Below are positions 48,269 through 57,165 of a DNA stretch of 64,000 nucleotides, one piece after another. Location of the stretch: the NCBI RefSeq assembly GCF_009856365.1, contig NZ_WMEX01000010.1:19572-83571 (forward strand), given 5' to 3'. The notes beneath the pieces are model-generated. The model made no database searches. It was not told the DNA's origin and saw only the letters and a list, made by a program, of their open reading frames with translations. Numbering within the stretch: the first letter of the stretch is position 1; each line of letters opens with the position of its first letter. Made by a program: the position numbers and the translations under genes. This stretch comes from Vreelandella halophila (GTDB lineage Bacteria; Pseudomonadota; Gammaproteobacteria; Pseudomonadales; Oleiphilaceae).

Positions 48269-50434
48269 ATGAAAGCCCTCCGCATCGCACTTATCGCCAT
48301 TGTCGCACTGGTCATCCTGCTTGTCGCTGCCGTGGGTACAGCCATGATGGTCATCGACCCGAACGACTATAAAAGTCACATCGAGCAGGCCGCCGCTGAC
48401 AACACCAACCTGGAACTCAGGCTCAACGGCGACATCCAGTGGTCCTTCATTCCCCTCGGGCTTTCCGTGGCGGATGTGCAGGCGTCGCTGGAGGGCGAGG
48501 AATTCGTGGCGCTGGATGAGCTGGTGGCCAGTGTGGACCTGTGGTCGCTGATCACCATGACGCCCGCGGTCCACACCTTCCAGCTGGACGGTTTCCGCGC
48601 CAATCTCGCAATGGCTGAGGACGGCACCGGCAACTGGACACGGATCATGCCGGAAGCGGAAAAGCAGGAAGCCGCCGCTCCTGCAGAAACGGAACAGACC
48701 CTGACCGATGAGTCCGGCAGCGAGCTGATCAGCTTCAATGTGCAGGAAGTCCGGATCAGCAATGCGCAGGTGAACTTCGAGAACCGTCAGTCCGGCCAGT
48801 CCTTCCAGCTCAGCAATGCCAGCCTTGAGGCCAGTGACATTGCCCTGGGGCAGGACTTCCCGCTGGAACTGGGATTCAGTGTCTCGCTCAATGAGCCGGA
48901 ACTGGATGTGGACGGCACCCTGGCAATGCAGCTCAATGCCTCACAGAACCTGAAACAGTTCTCGATGAGCGGACTCGACGGCGACTTCACCCTTACCGGA
49001 ACTCCCTTCAACGGGGAAACCGTGAGTGCGGGACTGAGCGGCTCGGCCAGCGCAGACCTGGACGCGGAAACCGCCAGCGTCAGCGGCCTTATGGCCAGCC
49101 TGGAGAATCTGGAGGTGACCTCCAACCTGAACATCCAGGGGTTCAGTGCCCAACCGGATGTCAGTGGCGATCTGAAAGTGGCCGAATTCTCACCCGCCAC
49201 ACTCCTGGAGCAGCTTGGCCAACCAGCCATTGAGACACGGGATGAGGGCGTGCTCTCTAAGGCTGCTTTCGAGACCACCCTGGCCACCCGCGAGGGCATG
49301 GTCCGGCTCCAGGAGACCCGCGTCCAGCTGGATGAAACCGAGTTCAAGGGCCAGCTCGGGTACGGACTGGAGAACCAGGCGATCCTGGTCGACCTCCAGG
49401 GCAACCGCTTCAACCTCGACCGCTACCTGCCGCCGAAACCGGAAGACGGCGAGGACGCGTCAGAAGACGCCAGTGAACAGGATACCGGCGGCACTGCCTC
49501 CAGCGGTGAAGGCGAGCTGCTGCCCCTGAAAACACTGCGCGGGCTCAACCTGGACATCCGGATCGGCCTCGGCGAACTGGTGGCCAGCAACCTCACACTC
49601 ACCGAACTGCTTGCAAAGGTCTCGGGCAGCGAGGGGCGCCTGTCACTGGATGAGCTCAGTGCCAGGCTCTATGACGGCGGCTTCAATATGACGGCATCAC
49701 TGGATGCCCGCACCGACAACCCGAAATGGCAATTCAACAAACAGCTCTCCGGTGTACAGACCCAGCCGCTGCTGGTGGACCTGGCGGAAATGGACCTGCT
49801 TTCTGGCGGCATGAACCTGAACGCCAGCGGCACCTCACGGGGTAACAGCATCAACGCCCTGCTTGAGAACTCGAACGGCAAGGCCGACTTCCGGATCGAG
49901 GAAGGCGCGATCGAGAACGTCAACATGACGCGCATGGCCTGCCAGGGCATCAGCCGGGTACACGGCGAATCCCTGAGCGTCGAGGACTGGGGGGACAGCA
50001 CCCCCTTCAACGACATGAGCGGCAACTTCACCATCAACAGCGGCGTTCTGGAAAATGAGAACCTGACCGCCGATCTCGCCGGCCTGCGCCTTGAAGGCGA
50101 CGGCGTGGTGAACCTGATCGAATCCATGCTCGACTACCGCGTGGGCCTGCGTGTGGTGGGCGAGGTCCACCGGGACAACGCCTGCCGCGTAAACGAACGC
50201 ATCCAGAACGTGATCATCCCTGTGCGTTGCAAGGGCGGCTTCGGGGATGACCCGGCAGGACTCTGCGGTTTTGACGGCAGCCGCTTTGGCGATGTGCTCG
50301 AATCCATGGCCCGCCAGGAAGTGGACCGCAAGAAGGAAGAAGCCGAGGAGAAGGCTCGTGAACGCGTCGAGGAGGAAATCAAGGAGCGCGTGGACGAGGA
50401 CACCCGGGACCGGATCCGGAACCTGTTCAACTGA
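48269..50434 (+). CDS. asmA: AsmA-family envelope protein
   Basis: 721 residues. N-terminal span (about 3-30, LIAIVALVILLVAAVGTAMM), then long beta-strand repeats characteristic of AsmA-like bridge-type lipid transfer proteins: VIDPNDYKSHIEQAAADNTN, LNLDIRIGLGELVASNLTLT and a C-terminal block FRIEEGAIENVNMTRMACQG. The end is highly charged (EEKARERVEEEIKERVDEDT). Family members are linked to outer-membrane biogenesis. It ends two bases before mutY, a common gammaproteobacterial arrangement. Confidence 0.92.
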   Translation: MKALRIALIAIVALVILLVAAVGTAMMVIDPNDYKSHIEQAAADNTNLELRLNGDIQWSFIPLGLSVADVQASLEGEEFVALDELVASVDLWSLITMTPAVHTFQLDGFRANLAMAEDGTGNWTRIMPEAEKQEAAAPAETEQTLTDESGSELISFNVQEVRISNAQVNFENRQSGQSFQLSNASLEASDIALGQDFPLELGFSVSLNEPELDVDGTLAMQLNASQNLKQFSMSGLDGDFTLTGTPFNGETVSAGLSGSASADLDAETASVSGLMASLENLEVTSNLNIQGFSAQPDVSGDLKVAEFSPATLLEQLGQPAIETRDEGVLSKAAFETTLATREGMVRLQETRVQLDETEFKGQLGYGLENQAILVDLQGNRFNLDRYLPPKPEDGEDASEDASEQDTGGTASSGEGELLPLKTLRGLNLDIRIGLGELVASNLTLTELLAKVSGSEGRLSLDELSARLYDGGFNMTASLDARTDNPKWQFNKQLSGVQTQPLLVDLAEMDLLSGGMNLNASGTSRGNSINALLENSNGKADFRIEEGAIENVNMTRMACQGISRVHGESLSVEDWGDSTPFNDMSGNFTINSGVLENENLTADLAGLRLEGDGVVNLIESMLDYRVGLRVVGEVHRDNACRVNERIQNVIIPVRCKGGFGDDPAGLCGFDGSRFGDVLESMARQEVDRKKEEAEEKARERVEEEIKERVDEDTRDRIRNLFN

Positions 50435-50436
50435 TC

Positions 50437-51477
50437 ATGACGGACTGGTTCGCCGAACAGCTGCTGCAGTGGTACGACCAGCACGGGCGCAAGGACCTGC
50501 CCTGGCACCGGGACCCATCCGCATACCGGATCTGGGTCTCGGAGATCATGCTGCAGCAGACCCAGGTCACCACCGTCATTCCCTACTTCGAGCGCTTCAT
50601 GGAGCGCTTCCCGACGGTGGAGGCCCTGGCCGCCGCCAGCACGGATGAGGTCATGGGCTACTGGTCCGGCCTCGGTTACTACGCCCGGGCGCGCAACCTG
50701 CATAAGGCGGCGATCACCGTCGTGGAAGAACACGGCGGTGCGTTCCCGGCATCAAAGGACTTGATTCAGGCGCTTCCCGGCATCGGCCGCTCAACCGCTG
50801 CCGCTATCGTAGCCCAGGCCCATGGGCAACGTGCCGCCATCCTGGATGGCAACGCCAAACGGGTACTCGCCCGTTATCACGCAGTGGAGGGCTGGCCCGG
50901 GCGCACCGCGGTTGCCAATGAACTCTGGGAGCATGCCGAGGCGCATACCCCAGATGAACGCATCCAGGCCTACACCCAGGCCATCATGGATCTCGGCGCC
51001 ATGGTCTGCACCCGGCGCCGCCCGGGCTGCGCTGCCTGCCCGGTACGCGAGGGCTGCCTGGCCTATGGGCGCAACAACCCGGAGGCCTACCCGGGCAGCA
51101 AGCCGAAAAAGGAAAAGCCTGAGAAAAGCGTCTGGATGCTGGTCATCGAGGATGGCGAGGGCCGCATCTTGCTGGAGCAGCGCCCGCCGAGCGGCATATG
51201 GGGTGGCCTGATGAGCTTTCCGGAAGCCGATCCCGCACTGCAGCCGGAAGAGCTGCCCGAGCACTGCGAGACCGCGCTCGGGCTGGAAACCTCCGAACCC
51301 GAAACACAGGAACCCTTCCGGCACACCTTCAGCCACTACCACCTCTGGATCCGGCCGGTGCGGCTCACCGCCATCAGTACCCGGGCACTCCAGGATGACC
51401 GCAGCCGCTCGTGGCTCCACCGGGAGAGCGCCCTCGAAGCGGGCCTGCCGGCACCGATACGCCGGCTTCTGGGCTAG
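50437..51477 (+). CDS. mutY: MutY, adenine DNA glycosylase
   Basis: Removes adenine mispaired with 8-oxoguanine. 346 residues: helix-hairpin-helix domain with WVSEIMLQQTQVTTVIPYFE (catalytic Glu), LPGIGRSTAAAI and the catalytic Asp in AILDGNAKRVLARY; the iron-sulfur loop CTRRRPGCAACPVREGC; and a C-terminal NUDIX-like 8-oxoG recognition domain (about 225-345). The stop overlaps the convergent shikimate kinase-like gene by 4 bases. Confidence 0.96.
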   Translation: MTDWFAEQLLQWYDQHGRKDLPWHRDPSAYRIWVSEIMLQQTQVTTVIPYFERFMERFPTVEALAAASTDEVMGYWSGLGYYARARNLHKAAITVVEEHGGAFPASKDLIQALPGIGRSTAAAIVAQAHGQRAAILDGNAKRVLARYHAVEGWPGRTAVANELWEHAEAHTPDERIQAYTQAIMDLGAMVCTRRRPGCAACPVREGCLAYGRNNPEAYPGSKPKKEKPEKSVWMLVIEDGEGRILLEQRPPSGIWGGLMSFPEADPALQPEELPEHCETALGLETSEPETQEPFRHTFSHYHLWIRPVRLTAISTRALQDDRSRSWLHRESALEAGLPAPIRRLLG

Positions 51478-51986
51478 GCGCTCGGCAGCGCCGCCATCAC
51501 CGCCTCACACACCTGCTCCATCGAACAACCATCGCAGTTTACGGCGATATCCGCGTAACGCCGATACAGATCAAGGCGTTCCTCGAACAGGTCCTCGATG
51601 GTCTGATCCGGCCGCTTGGAAATCCCCCGCAGGCTGTAGTCCCCGATGCGCTCACGCACCGTCTCCAGAGAGACATCCAGAAAGACCACCACACTGCTGG
51701 TCTTCAGGTGTGCCATGCCCGGCTCGCTGTAGACCACGCTGCCACCAGTGGCGATCACGTGGTTGGAGAGCTGCAGCGACAACAGTACCTGCTCCTCCAC
51801 CTCGCGCAGCGCCTCGTAGCCGTTCTCATCCACGATAGTCTGCAGCGTGGCTCCCGCGCGGCTCTGGATCAGCAGGTCCGTATCCACAAAGTCCCGACCG
51901 CTGGCCTTGGCCAGAAGCACGCCCACCGTGCTCTTGCCCGAGCCCGGCATGCCGATCAGCGCGATATTGGTCTTCGTTTCATTCAT
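51474..51986 (-). CDS. Divergent shikimate kinase-family protein
   Basis: 170-residue P-loop kinase of the shikimate kinase family. Walker A is IALIGMPGSGKSTVG, the acidic pair is FVDTDLLIQ, and RLDLYRRYADI matches the C-terminal conserved arginine. Two substrate-site motifs differ from AroK: the usual GGG is ATGGSVVYS, and the lid RPLL is LRGISKRP. It stands alone, without aroB. It may phosphorylate shikimate weakly or another small polyol; I do not assign aroK. Confidence 0.75.
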   Translation of the reverse strand: MNETKTNIALIGMPGSGKSTVGVLLAKASGRDFVDTDLLIQSRAGATLQTIVDENGYEALREVEEQVLLSLQLSNHVIATGGSVVYSEPGMAHLKTSSVVVFLDVSLETVRERIGDYSLRGISKRPDQTIEDLFEERLDLYRRYADIAVNCDGCSMEQVCEAVMAALPSA

Positions 51987-52097
51987 TAAGCGGTTACCCG
52001 GTACTTGTGGCGTTTCCCCCTATGATACGCAATGAAGCCCCGGTATGGACCCACCCCGCGAGCAGTCCAGCGCCGGCAAGCGGGCGTATGTTGGAAC

Positions 52098-52250
52098 ATG
52101 GGTCACAAACCACTCCCCGAAAAAACCTGCCCCGTCTGCAGGCGCCCCTTCAAGTGGCGCCGCAAGTGGGCCCGCTGCTGGGATCAGGTCATCTACTGCA
52201 GTGAACGCTGCCGGCGCCATAGGCGGCATCCGCAGGAGGTGCTGCGATGA
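52098..52250 (+). CDS. DUF2256 small zinc-ribbon protein
   Basis: 50 residues: [20 protein letters not shown] then [11 protein letters not shown], the full DUF2256 family (four or five cysteines, probably binding zinc). It overlaps the photolyase start by ATGA and is frequently found beside photolyase/cryptochrome genes. The function is unknown. A reading from 52032 would add an unrelated N-terminus, so ATG 52098 is chosen, although its Shine-Dalgarno is weak. Confidence 0.85.
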   Translation: MGHKPLPEKTCPVCRRPFKWRRKWARCWDQVIYCSERCRRHRRHPQEVLR

Positions 52251-53779
52251 CAACGGTTGTCTGGTTCAAACGCGACCTGCGGGTGGACGACCACGGGCCA
52301 CTGCATGACGCCGCGGCCGACGACGTGATCCCGCTCTACGTGGTGGAGCCGGACTACTGGCAGCTGCCGGACACCAGTGAACGCCAGTGGGCCTTCATGC
52401 ACGACTCATTGCTCGACCTGGATGCGACACTGCGCGATCTGGGCGCGCCGCTGATCGTGCGTCATGGCGAGGTAACGGCTGTCCTGCACAGACTCCGGGA
52501 AGCAACCGGGTTCACCCGGCTTGTGAGCCACGAGGAGACCGGCAACGACTGGACCTTCCAGCGCGACCGCGCCGTAGCCCGCTGGTGCCGGCAACAGGGC
52601 ATTCAGTGGCGGGAATACCGCCAGTTCGGTGTGGTTCGGGGCCCGCATAACCGCGACCACTGGGATCACGCCTGGCGCCGGGTCATGGAGGCGCCCGCTT
52701 ACCCAGCGCCTTCACGCCTCACCCCGGCATTAACAGCCGATCCTCGCGCCCTTGAGTCGCTGACGGAACCGGCCTGCCGTGATCAGCGCCCCTGCCCCGG
52801 TCGCCAGCGCGGCGGCATGAGCCAGGGCCAGACCCTGCTGGCGGATTTCCTCGAGCAGCGAAGCCGAGGGTATGAGAAGCGCATCTCCAGCCCCGTTACC
52901 GCCTGGGAGGCGAGCTCGCGCCTGAGCCCGCACATCGCCCATGGCACGGTCTCCCTTCGGCGGATCGTCCAGCAGTGCCGGGCGGCTGCAGCTGCCCCGG
53001 ACATCGCTGGCGCCCATCGCCGCAGCCTCAAGGCTTTCCGCTCGCGCCTGCACTGGCACTGCCACTTCATCCAGAAACTGGAGGACGAACCGGCCATCGA
53101 GTTCCAGACCATCCACCCGGACCTGGAAGGACTGCGCAACCCCGGCGACTGGCCGGAAGCGCTCGAACGCTGGCGCGAGGGTACTACCGGCTGGCCACTG
53201 GTGGACGCCTGCATGCGGGCCCTGCACCACAGCGGCTGGATCAACTTCCGGATGCGGGCCATGCTCATGGCGGTGGCCAGCTACCACCTGCACCAGCACT
53301 GGCGGGAACCGGCGCTGCACCTGGCGCGCCTGTTCACGGACTACGAGCCCGGCATCCACTACCCCCAGGCGCAGATGCAGTCGGGGCTGACCGGCATCAA
53401 CGCCCTGCGCATCTACAACCCGGTGCTCCAGTCCCACAAGCTGGACCCGCAGGGCCGCTTCATCCGTGCATGGGTTCCGGAACTGGCCGACGTCCCGAAC
53501 GAGTGGCTCCACACCCCCTGGGGCCTGTCGTCCACGCAACGCAGCCGTCTCGGCGCCGGTGCCTACCCAACGCCGCTGATCGATCACGAGGAAGCGGCCC
53601 GCCGGGCCCGGGCGCACATCAAGGCCTGGCGGCAACAGCACGTTCGCAGGGAACTTACGGACCTGGTTCTGGAGCGCCATGGCAGCCGGGCTACACGAGG
53701 CCGGAACCGGCAGTCCACAAGCCCCTCAAAGCGCCAGTCCGGCTCAGGCAATAACGGGCAGATGGATCTGTTTCAGTAA
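52247..53779 (+). CDS. Photolyase/cryptochrome-family FAD protein
   Basis: 510 residues. N-terminal alpha/beta domain [20 protein letters not shown], then an all-helical FAD domain: [58 protein letters not shown] and [18 protein letters not shown]. The region usually written GWREFY is [14 protein letters not shown] here, so it is an unusual branch of the family. It might repair cyclobutane dimers or act as a light sensor; this cannot be settled from sequence. It ends in a basic low-complexity tail. Coupled to DUF2256. Confidence 0.9.
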   Translation: MTTVVWFKRDLRVDDHGPLHDAAADDVIPLYVVEPDYWQLPDTSERQWAFMHDSLLDLDATLRDLGAPLIVRHGEVTAVLHRLREATGFTRLVSHEETGNDWTFQRDRAVARWCRQQGIQWREYRQFGVVRGPHNRDHWDHAWRRVMEAPAYPAPSRLTPALTADPRALESLTEPACRDQRPCPGRQRGGMSQGQTLLADFLEQRSRGYEKRISSPVTAWEASSRLSPHIAHGTVSLRRIVQQCRAAAAAPDIAGAHRRSLKAFRSRLHWHCHFIQKLEDEPAIEFQTIHPDLEGLRNPGDWPEALERWREGTTGWPLVDACMRALHHSGWINFRMRAMLMAVASYHLHQHWREPALHLARLFTDYEPGIHYPQAQMQSGLTGINALRIYNPVLQSHKLDPQGRFIRAWVPELADVPNEWLHTPWGLSSTQRSRLGAGAYPTPLIDHEEAARRARAHIKAWRQQHVRRELTDLVLERHGSRATRGRNRQSTSPSKRQSGSGNNGQMDLFQ

Positions 53780-53798
53780 GGACGAAGGCGACTGCCCA

Positions 53799-55340
53799 CT
53801 ACAGGGCATCGATATTGAGCAGGACCTCGTCCGCCTTCGCCAGTACCGCACTGCGTTTCTCCTCGCCCTGACCGTCCCAGTTGCGGTAGATCATGCCCAT
53901 GCGTGGATTGCCCTTGAAATGATCCCGGTGGCGGTGGATGAAATGCCAGTAGAGGCTGTTGAAGGGGCAGGCATCCGGCCCGGTGGTGTCGTTCACGTTG
54001 TAGACGCAATGGCGGCAGTGATCGGACATCCGGTTAATATACTTGCCGCTGGCCGCGTAGGGCTTCGAGCCCAGAATGCCACCGTCCGCGTGCATCACCA
54101 TGCCCTGGGTGTTGGGCCGCTCCACCCAGTCGAAGGCGTCCACGTAGACGCCCAGGTACCAGTCGCAGATGGCCTCGGGGTGAACGCCGGCAAGCAGCGC
54201 GAAGTTGCCCGTGACCATCAAGCGCTGGATGTGGTGGGCGTAGGCGTGCTCCAGGGTATTGCCGATGGCCTTCGCCATGCAGCGCATCCGGGTATCACCC
54301 GTCCAGTAGAACCAGGGGAGTGGGCGCGTGTTGCCGAGCCGGTTCTCCGCCGCGTAACCGGGCATCAACGTCCAGTAGAGCCCGCGCACAAACTCGCGCC
54401 ACCCCAGGATCTGGCGGATGAAGCCCTCGACGGCATTCAGCGGCGCACGGCCCGCGTGGTACTCGGCCTCTGCCGCCTCGCAGACTTCCCTGGGCAGAAG
54501 CAGCCCGATATTGAGGTAGGGTGAGAGCTGCGCGTGGAAGAGGTTCGGTTCATCATCCGCCATGGCGTCCTGGAAGTCACCGAACCAGGGCAGACGGTGC
54601 GCCAGGAAATGATCCAGCGCCCTGAGCGCATCTTCACGCGTCACGGCCCAGCCGAAGGAATCCGTGCGGCCGACGTGCCCGCCCAGGTTGGACTCAACCT
54701 CCGCAATCACCCCTTCAGTGGTCGCATCCGGCTCAACCCTGAACGGCGGAGGCGCGGGCGGGTTGCCCTTCCACTTCTTCCGGTTGGCCGCATCCAGGTT
54801 CCATTCACCGCCCTCGGGCTGACCATCGGCAGTCATCAGAAGGCCGGTCTCACGGCGCAGTTCCCGGTAGAAGTATTCCATCCGCCACTGTTTGCGGTTC
54901 CGGCTCCACTTCTGGAAGCGGTCAACCGTGGCGAAGAACCGGTTATCGGAGCGGATGCTCAGCGGCGCGGGGAGCTCCCACTGGCGCATTGCCTGATCCA
55001 GCCGCCACTCGCCGCATTCGGTGGCAACGACCCCTTCGGCACCCAGTGATTCCGCCGAAGACCGGACCACATCCCCGAGGCTTTCATAGGCACTGTCCGG
55101 ATCAAACGCGTGGTAGTGAACGCACCACCCCGCCTGCTCAAGCTCGGCCGCAAAGTGGCGCATGGCGCTGAAGATCAGCACCAGTTTCTGCTTGTGGTGG
55201 TTGGTGTAGCCCGCCTCTTCCGCGACCTCCGCCATCAGGACATGGTCACGCTCGGGGTCGGCCTCCACCAGGGCTGGCAGCGAGGGGGTGAGCTGATCGC
55301 CGAGGATCAGGATGAGGTTGCGGGGAGTCGAATCTCTCAT
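53799..55340 (-). CDS. Iron-sulfur bacterial photolyase (PhrB-like, FeS-BCP)
   Basis: 513 residues. NLILILGDQLTPSLPALVEA is the family's start. Four cysteines that bind [4Fe-4S] are present: C354, and C442/C445 in HCRHCVYNVN, and C458 in DACPFNSLYW. Their spacing (88, 3, 13) is exactly that of Agrobacterium PhrB (350, 438, 441, 454), which repairs (6-4) photoproducts. FAD region: LGNTRPLPWFYWTGDTRMRC. Convergent with the other photolyase, with 19 bases between. Likely (6-4) photolyase; lesion specificity is by family. Confidence 0.92.
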   Translation of the reverse strand: MRDSTPRNLILILGDQLTPSLPALVEADPERDHVLMAEVAEEAGYTNHHKQKLVLIFSAMRHFAAELEQAGWCVHYHAFDPDSAYESLGDVVRSSAESLGAEGVVATECGEWRLDQAMRQWELPAPLSIRSDNRFFATVDRFQKWSRNRKQWRMEYFYRELRRETGLLMTADGQPEGGEWNLDAANRKKWKGNPPAPPPFRVEPDATTEGVIAEVESNLGGHVGRTDSFGWAVTREDALRALDHFLAHRLPWFGDFQDAMADDEPNLFHAQLSPYLNIGLLLPREVCEAAEAEYHAGRAPLNAVEGFIRQILGWREFVRGLYWTLMPGYAAENRLGNTRPLPWFYWTGDTRMRCMAKAIGNTLEHAYAHHIQRLMVTGNFALLAGVHPEAICDWYLGVYVDAFDWVERPNTQGMVMHADGGILGSKPYAASGKYINRMSDHCRHCVYNVNDTTGPDACPFNSLYWHFIHRHRDHFKGNPRMGMIYRNWDGQGEEKRSAVLAKADEVLLNIDAL

Positions 55341-55379
55341 GGAGGGCAGTACGCTGGGTACTGCCCCATGGTTCGCCTG

Positions 55380-56078
55380 CTACTCGAGTGCGAAGGTCAC
55401 GCGTACATCCGCCTGGGCCCGAACACTGCCCGCCTCAAACTCGTCCGCTTCCTGCGCTCCTTCGCGTGCATCCGCCGCCATCATTTGGCGCGGGCCGGGC
55501 TGGGATACCCGCTGTTCCTGGATGGAAAGCGTCTGCCCCAGCTCACGGTCGGCGCTGTCCGCCAGTGCCTGAGCCCGCCCGCGCGCATTGCGGAACGCCC
55601 GGGCCAACGCCTGCTGCTCGGCCGTGTCGCCCTCCCGGATCCGGAAATTGCTGACGGAAAGCTGCTGGGGGTCCTTCTCCGAAAGCCGTGCCGTCCATTC
55701 CCCCAGTTCCGCAACCGGCAGCGCCATCAGCTGAATACTGCGGGTGGCCTTGTAGCCTTCCAGGCTCTGTTCCCCCTCATCCCAACGATAATGGGGAGCA
55801 ACCGCCAGGGAACGGGCCTGGAGCTCGGCACCCTCCGGCAGGGAACCACGCAGATCCTCCACCAATGGATTCACCTTCGCCCGCAGGCGCTCACTCGCCT
55901 CGTAGGCGCCATCCGCCGTTACCTCGAACCCCAAGTGCAGATCCGCCAGTTCCGCCGGCAGGCTGATTTCGCCCGTACCGCTGACCTCAATCCGATGCGG
56001 CTCCTCCGCATCCCTGCCCTCGCTGCAGCCGGCCAGTACAGCCAGTGCCGCAACAACCATCATCAATCGACCACGCAT
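55380..56078 (-). CDS. SIMPL-domain (DUF541) lipoprotein
   Basis: 232 residues. MVVAALAVLAGCSEG is a lipoprotein signal with lipobox LAGC. The rest is the SIMPL fold: RIEVSGTGEISLPAELADLH, EASERLRAKVNPLVEDLRG, YKATRSIQLMALPVAELGEW, and the late ALARAFRNARGRAQALADSA. Family members are exported and oligomerise; function is poorly known. Divergent from the small DUF5062-like gene. Confidence 0.88.
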   Translation of the reverse strand: MRGRLMMVVAALAVLAGCSEGRDAEEPHRIEVSGTGEISLPAELADLHLGFEVTADGAYEASERLRAKVNPLVEDLRGSLPEGAELQARSLAVAPHYRWDEGEQSLEGYKATRSIQLMALPVAELGEWTARLSEKDPQQLSVSNFRIREGDTAEQQALARAFRNARGRAQALADSADRELGQTLSIQEQRVSQPGPRQMMAADAREGAQEADEFEAGSVRAQADVRVTFALE

Positions 56079-56268
56079 ACCCTCTCCTTATGGAATCACT
56101 ATTGGCCAGGGCCGCTGGCTTCAATGTCCAGAATATACCTGGCCAACGCAACTCCCAGACTGAGTCCGCAGTATGCACCAGAAAACCAGGAACATCCGCC
56201 CCTGGCCGCTGGCCGGGGTTCTGCCAGGGCGTTACAGTGGATTCAGGCAGATACCCAACGAGGTGACC

Positions 56269-56505
56269 ATGAAGAAAATGAAGAACGAAAAAGAAATGGT
56301 CAAAAAAGCCATTGAGGAAGGCATGAAGTACGGCGAGAACCGTGGCGTGGTGGAGTTTGAGGCCACGGACTCACAGGAGGCAAAAATCGAGTACATCTAC
56401 CGGCTCCTGGTGCACGACAACGTCATTCAACCGATCCCGGAAGACCAGATTTCCCAGAAGGCCATGAAGCACAAGCTGGCCATCTGGGCCTCCAAGCTCA
56501 AGTAG
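56269..56505 (+). CDS. Small DUF5062-like protein
   Basis: 78 residues, cytosolic, charged and helical: MKKMKNEKEMVKKAIEEGMK, VEFEATDSQEAKIEYIYRLL, ending HKLAIWASKLK. It resembles the gammaproteobacterial DUF5062 family; the assignment is from memory of the pattern. No function known. ATG 56269 is chosen (CGAGGTG upstream) over a reading from 56173. The start codon region is unusually A-rich and holds AAnAAnAA-type sequence. Confidence 0.75.
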   Translation: MKKMKNEKEMVKKAIEEGMKYGENRGVVEFEATDSQEAKIEYIYRLLVHDNVIQPIPEDQISQKAMKHKLAIWASKLK

Positions 56506-56566
56506 TGCACGGAAGGCGCCCACCGAACGTATAGCGTCGGTAGAGAACAGGAACAGGTAAGGACCC

Positions 56567-57160
56567 ATGCAGAGTGAACGATTCAGATGGCTGCTTAACA
56601 AGGGGATGATCGCCCTCCCCATCATCCTCGTTCTGGTGCTGCTGGCCCGGTGCGGCGGTGAACCGGACGGCAGTGGCGAACAGGCCTCCACGGATCAGGC
56701 GAGTGAGCCCAACCCAGAGCAGACTGACGCCACGGAGGAAAATCGCGACCAGGCACAGGCTGAAGAGACGCGGACTGAGGAAAGGGACCCGGAATCCTTC
56801 ACTGCTGAAGAGATCAAGGCGGCCATGCAGGAGCACATCGAGAACCGCACCCAGATGGGCAACCCCGGCGTCTTCGAGATCACGGACCCGCGCACCAGCC
56901 AGACCCTCGAACTCCGGTTCCAGAAGATCCATGACCCGGTGCGGACCATGGGCGACGGCCACTACTTCGCCTGCACCAACTTCGCGGCCATTGGTGACCC
57001 TTACAAGACCTACGACCTGGACTTCTGGCTGCAGGTCCATGATGGCGAGCTGGTCGTTTACGAGGAGAACGTGCACAAGCTGCCCGTTCACAAACACGGT
57101 GAATGGGTCCAACAGCCGCGTTACAACTTCGTGGATGACCGGATCAACCTGCTGCGGTAA
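56567..57160 (+). CDS. Unknown single-span membrane protein
   Basis: 197 residues I do not recognise. One hydrophobic segment (about 13-27, GMIALPIILVLVLLA) ends in ARCGG; Arg before Cys does not make a proper lipobox, so it is more likely a membrane anchor. A low-complexity acidic spacer follows (about 30-75), then a compact domain: VRTMGDGHYFACTNFAAIGD and DFWLQVHDGELVVYEENVHK. It is five bases before the sterol-desaturase-type gene, so they are probably one transcript. Confidence 0.75.
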   Translation: MQSERFRWLLNKGMIALPIILVLVLLARCGGEPDGSGEQASTDQASEPNPEQTDATEENRDQAQAEETRTEERDPESFTAEEIKAAMQEHIENRTQMGNPGVFEITDPRTSQTLELRFQKIHDPVRTMGDGHYFACTNFAAIGDPYKTYDLDFWLQVHDGELVVYEENVHKLPVHKHGEWVQQPRYNFVDDRINLLR

Positions 57161-57165
57161 CCACT

